Below are positions 1 through 5,850 of a stretch of DNA of 9,976 nt, piece by piece (positions within the stretch are counted from its first letter, which is position 1; each line of letters begins with the position of its first letter). The stretch is from positions 1 through 9,976 of the forward strand of contig CANRPV010000046.1 of the NCBI GenBank assembly GCA_947632575.1, read 5' to 3'. Below the pieces are notes generated by a model. The model saw only the letters and a program-made list of their open reading frames with translations, was not told the DNA's origin and made no database searches. Position numbers and translations under genes: made by a program. The DNA comes from an uncultured Eggerthellaceae bacterium (GTDB lineage Bacteria; Actinomycetota; Coriobacteriia; Coriobacteriales; Eggerthellaceae).

Positions 1-36
1 GTTTTAGAACAGTGCCATTTGCCTAAGCTCTAAAAC
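1..36 (-). repeat. 36-bp CRISPR-like repeat, copy 1
   Basis: This 36-bp unit has the form GTTTTAGA ... TCTAAAAC, with inverted ends. Read on the minus strand it begins GTTTTAGAGCT and ends AAAAC, which is the pattern and exact length of many type II-A CRISPR repeats. A second copy with three transitions lies at 491-526. The window starts at its first base, so an array could continue leftwards out of view. No 30-bp spacer followed by another repeat exists on the right side, and no cas gene is visible. It could be the edge repeat of an array, a solitary repeat, or an unrelated palindromic mobile repeat. Confidence 0.6.
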
Positions 37-37
37 C

Positions 38-154
38 GAGGCTTATAGGGATGAGGTAAGCGAGTTGGACGGATGCACGAAAGGCGTTAAAGGTATGCCC
101 CATAGGGCTACGCTAGAAGCGTATGTAGATATTTCAAACGAAGCGGCTGTGTAA
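38..154 (+). pseudogene. C-terminal gene fragment abutting the repeat
   Basis: This open frame of 38 codons ends in TAA and reads EAYRDEVSELDGC and onward, with a composition that looks coding. It starts two bases after the 36-bp repeat. Inside the repeat the same frame soon meets a stop (5-7), and there is no start codon or ribosome binding site near its beginning. It is best read as the 3' remnant of a gene cut off by the repeat or by a recombination at its edge. I do not recognise the family. The short hydrophilic sequence and the neighbouring wrecked genes fit decayed phage or plasmid cargo. Confidence 0.4.
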
Positions 155-178
155 TAAAAAAGCCCGCCGAAGCGGGCT
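155..178 (-). terminator. Rho-independent terminator with UUCG loop
   Basis: A perfect 7-bp GC stem (arms AGCCCGC at 161-167 and GCGGGCT at 172-178) reads on the minus strand as stem, UUCG tetraloop, stem, then a run of six U with one A following. It lies five bases beyond the stop of the minus-strand gene at 184-471 and directly overlaps the end of the plus-strand fragment. It is an intact, textbook terminator for the minus-strand gene, even though that gene carries a nonsense codon. Confidence 0.9.
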
Positions 179-183
179 AGACA

Positions 184-471
184 CTATGAGAACATTTTAA
201 GAAACTCGTCGTTTAACTTTGCATCGTAAACATCGAAGTAATAAATGGTTTCTGTGTCCCAGCACCATTTCCCATCGGTAAATGCTTCTATCGTTCCGTC
301 ACCGACCCGTTTGCCCGTAATCACATCCTTCAGCGAGCCTCCAGCTCTTCACGAGGACTCAAATCCTCTTAGATAATTAAGCACAGCGTCTTTGTTGGGG
401 ATGCGAGCACGAACGAGCGAACCGGTAGAGGTCACTGGCTCCATAATGTATGTCAAAGTCGCTTCGCTCAT
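184..471 (-). pseudogene. Small hypothetical protein interrupted by in-frame TGA
   Basis: A single minus-strand frame of 95 codons runs from ATG (MSEATLTYIMEPVTSTG) to TAG, with coding-like sequence on both sides of an in-frame TGA at 349-351 (codon 41). The part after the TGA (LKDVITGKRVGDGTIEAF, then TDGKWCWDTETIYYF) keeps the same frame, so this is one nonsense mutation and not a frameshift. No strong ribosome binding site precedes the ATG. The start lies 19 bases after the end of CRISPR-like repeat copy 2, and the terminator at 155-178 follows directly. I do not recognise the family; a small mobile-element protein is plausible. Recoding of the TGA is possible but much less likely than a recent mutation. 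Confidence 0.6.
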
Positions 472-490
472 ATTCTCGGCTTGAATATCT

Positions 491-526
491 GTTTTAAAGC
501 AGTGTCATTTGCCTAAGCTCTAAAAC
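491..526 (-). repeat. 36-bp CRISPR-like repeat, copy 2
   Basis: This copy is identical to copy 1 (1-36) at 33 of 36 positions. The three differences are transitions at unit positions 7, 9 and 15, and the last 21 bases (506-526) are identical. In crRNA-like orientation (minus) the conserved part is the 5' half and the drift is in the 3' half, as in degenerate end repeats or in a tracrRNA anti-repeat. However, the flank at 527 onwards shows no convincing nexus hairpin plus U-run, so a tracrRNA is not supported. Confidence 0.6.
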
Positions 527-587
527 TTGCAGATAGACCTTTTGGCCGAATGGATTTAGGAGCATTCAAGGTGTTTAAGCCAAGATC

Positions 588-890
588 ATGGCTTGCACGA
601 AAGAGGACGTCTCTCCTTCACTTACGTTTGACTACCAATCAGAATTCCACTGCTCCAAAACCGCAAAGTCATTCGTCGCCTATATGCGAGAGGGAACTGA
701 GGGGGTCGACCCGAAGTTTGTTCAATTAATTACTGCGTAGCAAAAGACAATTGAGCATTCTGGCTCATCTGGTGTGTCTCTTGCATTAGGAATATCTGGC
801 GAGCTCGCAAAGAAACACATCAAGCTGCCGAAGGAAGAGTATGCTAAGGTCATGAGAGCAATCAATACAAACTATCATTTTCAGTCTTAG
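588..890 (+). pseudogene. Hypothetical protein interrupted by in-frame TAG
   Basis: The frame opens at ATG 588 (MACTKEDVSPSLTFDYQS), meets TAG at 738-740 (codon 51), and continues in the same frame with plausible protein sequence (EHSGSSGVSLALGISGEL, later LPKEEYAKVMRAIN) to TAG at 888-890, 100 codons in all. A TAA ten bases before the ATG closes the frame upstream, and no clear ribosome binding site is present. It looks like a degraded gene. The hairpin with arms AAGCCA/TGGCTT at 577-594 covers the start codon. I do not recognise the family. Reading TAG as an amino acid would fuse it with the following frame, but other genes in the window end normally in TAG. Confidence 0.4.
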
Positions 891-905
891 GGAAAGCTAG
901 GAGAA

Positions 906-986
906 ATGAGTTACATAACGAAAGACGATAAATACTACGCATAGTTCCGTTTGCGGGTAATGTTCTTTAGAGAGGTTCTAAAATGA
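906..986 (+). pseudogene. Short frame with in-frame TAG, coupled to next ORF
   Basis: ATG at 906 follows an AGGAG (very close spacing) and reads MSYITKDDKYYA, then TAG at 942-944, then FRLRVMFFREVLK to a TGA at 984-986. That TGA overlaps the ATG of the next ORF in an ATGA arrangement typical of translational coupling, which suggests the frame downstream of the TAG was once translated. With the TAG read through it would be 26 residues. It could equally be a 12-codon leader ORF or chance. No function can be assigned. Confidence 0.25.
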
Positions 987-1192
987 CTTATCAATCAAAG
1001 ATGCAAGATCCGAAAAATCGTAAATCACGTTTCATAGGTACTGGAGATGATATTCGTATTATTCGACCTGTATCCGAAGAGAACGCAAAAAATGAAGCAA
1101 AATCGGAAGTACTTAAAAACTCGCGGGGAGAGATCAAGAAAGCCGATATGGCTAGCATTGCCAAAAGTATTGGCAATGAAGATTATAAGTAA
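983..1192 (+). CDS. Hypothetical 69-aa charged protein
   Basis: ATG at 983 is preceded by GAGAGG at about eight bases, and the 69-codon frame ends in TAA. The product is highly charged and rich in Lys, Glu and Ser (MTYQSKMQDPKNRKSRFIG, later EENAKNEAKSEVLKNSRGE), with no membrane segment, no cysteine and no motif I recognise. The Glu/Lys-rich middle is probably helical. Its start overlaps the stop of the preceding short frame (ATGA). It is the last intact member of a plus-strand series whose upstream members carry stop codons. Another frame at 1047-1238 is open on the same strand, but it lacks a ribosome binding site. Confidence 0.5.
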   Translation: MTYQSKMQDPKNRKSRFIGTGDDIRIIRPVSEENAKNEAKSEVLKNSRGEIKKADMASIAKSIGNEDYK

Positions 1193-1250
1193 AGCAATGA
1201 ACCAAAACATGGTTATGGAGCCAGATAGGACAGAGTAGAGCGGAAAATCT

Positions 1251-1276
1251 AGGCGTAGCAAAGTTGCCTGATTTTT
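1251..1276 (+). terminator. Weak candidate terminator after 69-aa ORF
   Basis: A short stem (AGGCG at 1251-1255 with TGCCT at 1265-1269, one G-U pair, nine-base loop) is followed by GATTTTT on the plus strand. It sits between two convergent genes, 59 bases after the plus-strand stop. The stem is weak, so confidence is low. Confidence 0.3.
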
Positions 1277-1282
1277 GATTTG

Positions 1283-1816
1283 TCAGAGTTGCGAATAAGA
1301 CTCCACCAGAACTCTTTCTTTCGACATACCTTTCGATGCAAATTTATAAACCAACCAATAGGCGAATGCACCAGCTATGTATGCGACAAGGTCGAGTAGG
1401 TCGCTTACGCTCCCTGTGACGAACAAGGGTGCCACGTATTCCCAAAAGAGTCCGCATAGTAAGATGAATACGAGCATTGACGTGAGCTTTTTAAACCTGA
1501 CCTCTGGTTTGACTAAAGAAATAAGAAGATTTACGTAGGCGAGAAAAGCTATGCCTCCAAGACAGTCGTTGAAATGACACTGGAAGAGATAGGCTAGGAT
1601 GTTCTCGGTATCATCGCTCAGAAAATGGGGGATAACAATATAACTATTCGCATAAAACGCAGTTGCACAAAGGATCAGAATAACAATGTCCATGGTTACG
1701 GCACGTTGTGATTGTGCGAAGTTGTATTTAATCTCTTGGATAATCGGCGAGATAACCGATTTCAGAGCACGGAAGAGGTGTCGAAGTTCTTCTCTGTTTG
1801 CATTCGATTCAGTCAT
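1283..1816 (-). CDS. VanZ-like four-helix membrane protein
   Basis: The 177-aa product has four hydrophobic segments (about residues 43-62, 84-102, 112-133 and 141-160). The third and fourth carry the motif GLFWEYVAPLF ... SVSDLLDLVAYIAGA, which resembles the conserved C-terminal part of small VanZ-like bacterial membrane proteins. A polar HFNDCLGG segment in helix 2 also recalls this group. The protein should sit in the cytoplasmic membrane with a charged N-terminal tail. It is the last gene of an operon: ATG 1816 lies only three bases after the stop of the 32-aa membrane peptide. The substrate or role is unknown; VanZ itself gives low-level teicoplanin resistance, but that function cannot be transferred here. 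Confidence 0.65.
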   Translation of the reverse strand: MTESNANREELRHLFRALKSVISPIIQEIKYNFAQSQRAVTMDIVILILCATAFYANSYIVIPHFLSDDTENILAYLFQCHFNDCLGGIAFLAYVNLLISLVKPEVRFKKLTSMLVFILLCGLFWEYVAPLFVTGSVSDLLDLVAYIAGAFAYWLVYKFASKGMSKERVLVESYSQL

Positions 1817-1819
1817 GGT

Positions 1820-1918
1820 TTAACCGCATATAGCAAAAATGAATAGTCCTGCAGCTATCCCGAAGGCAATCACTAAGATCCACCAACAACATCCATGACT
1901 GTCGCTACCATTGCTCAT
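1820..1918 (-). CDS. 32-aa single-helix membrane peptide
   Basis: This very small gene has ATG 1918, TAA 1820-1822 and 32 residues, reading MSNGSDSHGCCWW, then a hydrophobic helix ILVIAFGIAAGLFIFAI, then CG. A clear AGGAG lies six bases before the ATG, the best placed ribosome binding site in this operon. It starts 33 bases after the ASCH gene ends and stops three bases before the VanZ-like gene, so the three are almost certainly co-transcribed. The polar N-terminus with a CC pair and a single transmembrane helix suggests a membrane micro-protein, possibly a partner of the next gene product. No family is recognised. The ribosome binding site and spacing make chance unlikely. Confidence 0.7.
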   Translation of the reverse strand: MSNGSDSHGCCWWILVIAFGIAAGLFIFAICG

Positions 1919-1951
1919 TCATATCTCCTAAATAACAAATACCTTGCGTTA

Positions 1952-2467
1952 TCAAAGATCGAATACGTCATAGAGGGCTTCTGTGTCATTGAAGATTGCA
2001 TCAATGAGCGCGTCTACGAAATCCCTCTCATCGGCATTTGGCTTTAATGCATAGGGAAGTACAAACTTTCGATACGCATCAGGTGTGCAAGGGATGACTT
2101 CCGGCTTCTCTTGAACGTAATAGAAGCTCGCAGTGGCTTTAACCGGGAAGGGCTTAATTAGCCGAGCGTTCTCAAGCACCCAAGCATTGTCTGTGCCTGA
2201 GGGCATAAACGACATGAAGGCAGGATCGAGGTGCTTGCGGGTGAAAGGAACACATTCGACAATGTCTACCAGGCCAATGGCATATCCGTAGGTGAGTCCT
2301 GGAATTGGCGCAAACATATTCGGAGTCTTAGATGAGCAGACAACAAGATCTTTGACAGGTGTATTAATCTTTCGGCTACGGCATTCTACGGTCTTAGCGC
2401 CAGTCGCGATCAGGGTGGCAAATGGTTCTTGAAAGCTTAGTGCCTTATAGCCTTCTCGTTGGGTCAT
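1952..2467 (-). CDS. ASCH-domain protein
   Basis: The product has 171 residues if started at ATG 2467, which has a perfect AAGGAGG eight bases upstream. A longer frame from 2491 exists, but its start has no such site. The ASCH (PUA-like) fold is recognisable: residues 8-30 read ALSFQEPFATLIATGAKTVE, then GYAIGLVDIVECVPF and WVLENARLIKPFPVKA follow, a typical ASCH order. ASCH proteins bind RNA or modified nucleosides, and the small YqfB type hydrolyses N4-acetylcytidine, but activity here is not shown. The C-terminal 50 residues are acidic and outside the domain. It is the first gene of an operon with two membrane proteins, which raises the idea of a sensor with membrane partners. The domain call is firm; the role is not. 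Confidence 0.85.
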   Translation of the reverse strand: MTQREGYKALSFQEPFATLIATGAKTVECRSRKINTPVKDLVVCSSKTPNMFAPIPGLTYGYAIGLVDIVECVPFTRKHLDPAFMSFMPSGTDNAWVLENARLIKPFPVKATASFYYVQEKPEVIPCTPDAYRKFVLPYALKPNADERDFVDALIDAIFNDTEALYDVFDL

Positions 2468-2509
2468 GACCTTTTGCCTCCTTAAGCTCAAATTAACTTA
2501 CAAATTCGC

Positions 2510-2543
2510 ATTATATGAGCTTTTGTTTTCTAATATGGGTCAA
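2510..2543 (-). promoter_or_regulatory. Probable promoter of the ASCH operon
   Basis: A perfect TATAAT on the minus strand (2510-2515) lies 43 bases upstream of the chosen ASCH start. A TTGACC (2538-2543) is present, but 22 bases away, which is too far for a usual -35. A CCATAT at normal spacing is a poor -35. The region is AT-rich compared with the genes around it. Confidence 0.45.
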
Positions 2544-2618
2544 TTATGGAACATGCGATACCACCAACGTTTTCTGCCTGCCTCACGCTAATACAGCTTT
2601 GCAATAAGCTAGGCATTC

Positions 2619-3404
2619 TTAAGCATTCGCGCCACAGGAGCAGTATTTTCCAACTACCACCGTTTCGTCCCATGCAGCTTGTGCAAGAATCCGCTCAGAA
2701 TATCCTTCTGAAACTAGCACTTGCTCACTTCGGGGCACATCGGTGCTGCAGCTTGTGCAGGATGTGCTCTTGAGGTGCTGGGCAGCCTTGCCGCCATCTA
2801 GGATAGCCCCGCATTGATTACAGATGTCGTGATAGGTAGTTCGCGTTTCATAGACAGGCTCATGCCAAACGGTTTCATAGACGGCATCGTGGTGGATGAT
2901 CTCGGTTTTATTGATCCAGTTATGGACATGAGACGGCGTGGATTCCTCTGTCGGGGTAGGTGTGCTTTTAGGCGTGCTTTGTTGAACCATCGGGTTTTGG
3001 GGCGTGCCAGTATCAAAAGGTGTAGAGGAAGAAGTCGTATCGGCCTTAATCATCTCAGCTGCTTGCGGGCTGCGCCCAAGAATTGGGCTTTCATTGGCAA
3101 TGTCGGTAAAATCGTTAATAGTAGATATGCCTTTCGACTCATCATCTGTGGCGGTTTCATTCATTTTGGTCAAATCAGGCCGAGATAAGAGGTCTTCTAA
3201 TTCGAATGCAAACGGAGATGAGGCATGCGAAGCCCGCGCTGTATCTTTAACATCGCGCGCGGGGCTCTGTATCTCAGTCGCCGATGACACCAGTGCCGCA
3301 ACTCCAAAAGCGGTAAGGACAATAAAGGCGCAAAGGGTTGTCGCTCTGAGTACTCTTCCTCTAGTGTTAGTTCCAACAATCAGGTCTTTGATCTCTTTCA
3401 TCAT
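2619..3404 (-). CDS. Membrane-anchored protein with Cys/His-rich tail
   Basis: The product has 261 residues. A positively charged N-terminus is followed by one hydrophobic segment (about 20-41), which may be a signal anchor, then a long low-complexity linker rich in Ser, Thr, Pro and acidic residues (about 45-157). A C-terminal domain (158-261) contains HVHNW, the paired phrases YETVWHEPVYETRT, CNQCG (195-199), CTSC (216-219) and a final CSCG. The Cys and His spacing suggests zinc binding or disulfides outside the membrane. Similar 'HxHNW ... YETVWHEPVYET' tails occur in cell-surface proteins of gut Gram-positives (from memory). ATG 3401 is almost as likely as 3404, and GAAAGGG precedes both. 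It lies downstream of the mobilization operon on the same strand; function unknown. Confidence 0.7.
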   Translation of the reverse strand: MMKEIKDLIVGTNTRGRVLRATTLCAFIVLTAFGVAALVSSATEIQSPARDVKDTARASHASSPFAFELEDLLSRPDLTKMNETATDDESKGISTINDFTDIANESPILGRSPQAAEMIKADTTSSSTPFDTGTPQNPMVQQSTPKSTPTPTEESTPSHVHNWINKTEIIHHDAVYETVWHEPVYETRTTYHDICNQCGAILDGGKAAQHLKSTSCTSCSTDVPRSEQVLVSEGYSERILAQAAWDETVVVGKYCSCGANA

Positions 3405-3438
3405 ATGCCCTTTCTCTTGTGTACTTCAGTTCGCAGCT

Positions 3439-3503
3439 CATGTTGTTTAATCAAGGAGTTCATGTCGTTTAATTAAGGGATCCATCCGTTTAATCAAGGG
3501 CTC
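3439..3503. repeat. Three 22-bp tandem repeats (iteron-like)
   Basis: Three units follow head to tail at 3439-3460, 3461-3482 and 3483-3503. Each begins CAT and contains GTTTAATCAAGG or a one-base variant (second unit GTTTAATTAAGG); the third is one base shorter. The period of about two helical turns is like plasmid iterons or operator arrays. The third unit overlaps the stop codon of the 198-aa gene, so the array may also be a tandem duplication of that gene's 3' end. It lies just upstream of the 261-aa gene. Confidence 0.7.
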
Positions 3504-4086
3504 CGTCGTCTGAAAAGCCGGCCATCCAGTCATCGTCCTCCTCGGATACCTCCGAAGATGTGGCAGCGTGCTCTCTCAGTTCGTTAATGGCATTCAGGCT
3601 GAAACCGCAAAAGCGCGCCACTTTCTCACCATCAGCTGCATACGCGGGATAAGCCAGGCAGAGTGCGTCGAAGAGTTGGACCGCTTGTTGAACAATGGGT
3701 AAGCCGGACGAGGTAGTAAGCCAAATCGAGCACATATGATCAAAGCGAATCATGTCAACGAGCTCACCAGCAATACGCAAAAGCACTGGCTTACCATCAA
3801 CACTTACACTTTCGGCGCAGTCAAGCTCTCCCGACTCGGCGAGCAAAAAACGCCATCCACGCTTTCTGTGAGCAACAGGCGTCTGACCCTCTTTCGTCTT
3901 CTTTGAATACGACTCTGCTGCATCGTAGAAATGAGCAGTGAGCCAAAGCCCGGTGTCGCCAAGAGAATCAAAACGGAGTTCGAAGTTTGTGAGCATATTT
4001 TGCCCATCGAAAGGATCAGCCTTAGTAAAAGATGCCGTATCGAATACATCGAGCCGATTGTCCTGATATCGAATCTCTACCTTCAT
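3490..4086 (-). CDS. Relaxase-coupled protein of unknown function
   Basis: The 198-aa product starts MKVEIRYQDNRLDVFDT and has no signal peptide or membrane helix. It is likely soluble, with an alternating N-terminal half (residues 1-110), a central helical stretch around 125-165 and an acidic tail (SEVSEEDDDWMAGFSDD). Its ATG overlaps the relaxase stop in an ATGA arrangement, so translation should be coupled, and it is the third gene of the mobilization operon. Such coupling suggests a job in DNA processing or mobilization, but I do not recognise a domain. The stop codon lies inside the 22-bp repeat array, so the last residues come from repeat sequence. Confidence 0.7.
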   Translation of the reverse strand: MKVEIRYQDNRLDVFDTASFTKADPFDGQNMLTNFELRFDSLGDTGLWLTAHFYDAAESYSKKTKEGQTPVAHRKRGWRFLLAESGELDCAESVSVDGKPVLLRIAGELVDMIRFDHMCSIWLTTSSGLPIVQQAVQLFDALCLAYPAYAADGEKVARFCGFSLNAINELREHAATSSEVSEEDDDWMAGFSDDGALD

Positions 4087-5381
4087 CGGCCGTCCCTTCC
4101 GACATGCTCTTTCTCCTGTTTCTCGACATGATTCGAAGAAATCTGTTGTTCGCCTGTATAAGCACGACGCGTTGGTGTTGATCTATGTAAGCGTTTATCC
4201 GCATGGTGATTAGATACAGTAAGGCGCTCGGGAAGTAAGTTATGAGATACCATGTACGCCTTAGCGGATTCCAGCTCCTCAGCGGATTTACTCAGAGCGT
4301 ATTTGAGGCCGCCAGTGCTGGAGTCGATTCGTTTGTACAGAGTCTCAAGCTTTCGGTTGCATTCTTGTATGGAGGAGACGTTGTTTTGGGCGCAGGTCGT
4401 CAAAGCCCGTGAAAGCCGATCGAGCTCTTTAAGATCATTTATCAAGACGGCATTGCGAGCGTTTCGAAGAAGAATCTGGGAGGATTGAGCGTTAGGATGA
4501 TATGAGTTTGCGCGTTTCAGTTCTCGCCGGATCGTTTCTTTCGCAAACAAAAGCCCAAGTCTCTCACCTGATACCTTTTGTGTCGGTGAGTCTGAGAAAG
4601 AAAAAACCCAATCATCTCGTTTCGCCTTGCGAGAGTTGTCGGTAACATCAACGCCAAGGATTCCGAGAACCTGTTTAAACTCTCCCTCGTTTCTGGCGAG
4701 AGACTTGGCCACCGACACCCGGTTTCTGATATCGGCCACCCAAGAGTAGCTGCCCGTCTCAATGAGGTTTCGCTCAGCGCGACCCATATAGATCTGCTGC
4801 ATCGTTTTAGGACGCTCTGCACGTGGCTTATTTTTCATCGCGAGCCGCTCTAAGCCTTCAGCGGCCTTTGGTCTATCGGTTAGAAACCGAAGGGATCTTT
4901 CTTCTGCCATCTGTTGGAGGTCGCGATTGAGGTCCAGGGGGAAGTTGGTGTGCAGTCGTCTTCCGGTTACAAGATTGGTGTTATTGACTACCACATGGGC
5001 ATGAGGGATACGGCTTTCGTTGTCGTTGTGATAGACGATAGCGATCTGGTATTCCCCAAAATGTTTGAGTGCCCAGGTGCAGGCAAGCTCCCGAAGCGAG
5101 GCGAGATCTATGTCATCTTCAGGATCGGGCGAGATAACGAAGTGCTTGTAGGTTCGTGCCGGCATCCCGCCAAAGGGTCTGTCGTTTCCGCACCTTTTAC
5201 GCATCTCATCCATCTCGTCTGCCCATCTAACAGTTACCTTGGCGTCTTCATCGTCATCGTCTTCGCGTTCATCCCAGGAAAGATTGAAGAAGTCGTGTGC
5301 GAGAGCGCGCCCATTCTTCTCCAGGTATCGCTGTATCGCCTGACAATCGGTATGTCCTGATATGGGTTTGAGAATAGGCAT
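4083..5381 (-). CDS. MOBP-type relaxase (mobilization nuclease)
   Basis: The 432-aa product nicks the transferred strand at oriT and stays bound to its 5' end during conjugation. The N-terminal relaxase domain holds the likely nucleophile Tyr19 (GHTDCQAIQRYLEKNGRAL), a conserved YKHFVISPDP strand (78-87), and the metal site HNDN (118-121) followed by IPHAHVVVNN with the HxH pair H127 and H129. This order is typical of MobA/VirD2-like relaxases. The rest (about 170-432) is basic and helical, with no primase or helicase motifs. ATG 5381 is preceded by GGAAG at six bases and follows the MobC stop by one base. No coupling protein or type IV secretion genes lie in the window, so it is probably mobilized in trans. 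Confidence 0.9.
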   Translation of the reverse strand: MPILKPISGHTDCQAIQRYLEKNGRALAHDFFNLSWDEREDDDDEDAKVTVRWADEMDEMRKRCGNDRPFGGMPARTYKHFVISPDPEDDIDLASLRELACTWALKHFGEYQIAIVYHNDNESRIPHAHVVVNNTNLVTGRRLHTNFPLDLNRDLQQMAEERSLRFLTDRPKAAEGLERLAMKNKPRAERPKTMQQIYMGRAERNLIETGSYSWVADIRNRVSVAKSLARNEGEFKQVLGILGVDVTDNSRKAKRDDWVFSFSDSPTQKVSGERLGLLFAKETIRRELKRANSYHPNAQSSQILLRNARNAVLINDLKELDRLSRALTTCAQNNVSSIQECNRKLETLYKRIDSSTGGLKYALSKSAEELESAKAYMVSHNLLPERLTVSNHHADKRLHRSTPTRRAYTGEQQISSNHVEKQEKEHVGRDGR

Positions 5382-5382
5382 G

Positions 5383-5808
5383 CTAACTTCCGATCATCGT
5401 GAGCGTTTCAATGCGATACATCTGATTGAGCACTTCTTTGCGACCGGCGTCTGTCTTCTCAAGGAGTCTGCATGCCTTTTTGAGAAGTTCCTCTGTCGTC
5501 TCGCCATCAATTCTTCCTACCCGAAGCTGTCGGGCGATGGTGTTGAGCGCTTTGACGGCTTGGTTGTAGTGGCGTCCCCAGCGGACGAGTTCGCTGTAGA
5601 TGTGACCCACGGTGTCAACGTCAAGCGAGATGCAATTTATCCCTTGGATAATGCCATCGGGTGTCACGGGGATGCGTATCAAAAAGCGTAGGTAGTCCGA
5701 TTTTGAAAGCTCAAGTTCTCGGGCGTGGTCGCAAAGTGTTGTGAAATCATCGTCTGAGAGCCTACAGCTGATGAGGTTTTGCTTTTCCTTCATAGGAGTC
5801 ACTTTCAT
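5383..5808 (-). CDS. mobC: MobC-family mobilization accessory protein
   Basis: The 141-aa protein has an N-terminal ribbon-helix-helix-like segment (about 10-45, LISCRLSDDDFTTLCDHAR ... LSKSDYLRFLI) and a C-terminal MobC signature (76-93, VRWGRHYNQAVKALNTIA), where the family usually has an asparagine-rich NxNQ motif. MobC proteins bind oriT and help the relaxase open the DNA. It is the first gene of the mobC-relaxase-unknown operon, with one base before the relaxase start, and the candidate oriT lies directly upstream. The ATG at 5808 has no ribosome binding site (AACAACAAGACAA precedes it), so initiation may be weak or the ATG at 5793 may be used. The gene symbol is by family. Confidence 0.8.
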   Translation of the reverse strand: MKVTPMKEKQNLISCRLSDDDFTTLCDHARELELSKSDYLRFLIRIPVTPDGIIQGINCISLDVDTVGHIYSELVRWGRHYNQAVKALNTIARQLRVGRIDGETTEELLKKACRLLEKTDAGRKEVLNQMYRIETLTMIGS

Positions 5809-5833
5809 TTGTCTTGTTGTTTTTTTAAGGGGC

Positions 5834-5849
5834 GCGGGGCCTCCCCCGC
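5834..5849. repeat. GC-rich hairpin in candidate oriT region
   Basis: Perfect 6-bp arms GCGGGG and CCCCGC enclose a four-base loop. A run of seven T lies just left of it, so it is not a terminator for plus-strand transcripts, and on the minus strand it is followed by A, not T. It is located 26 bases upstream of mobC. Confidence 0.6.
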
Positions 5850-5850
5850 A

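Noticed and set aside
491..600. tracrRNA with repeat copy 2 as anti-repeat
   Set aside because: The last 21 bases would pair perfectly with a repeat, but the downstream sequence has no convincing nexus hairpin and no U-run terminator; it passes into an ORF.
588..986. Alternative genetic code for the whole window
   Set aside because: TAG ends mobC, parB, the 184-471 gene and the right-edge gene normally, and TGA ends several others.
2546..2773. 75-aa plus-strand ORF
   Set aside because: No ribosome binding site, and most of it is antisense to the well-supported 261-aa gene.
5834..5849. Rho-independent terminator after parB
   Set aside because: The stem is GC-rich, but in the parB (minus) direction it is followed by A-rich sequence, not a U-run.
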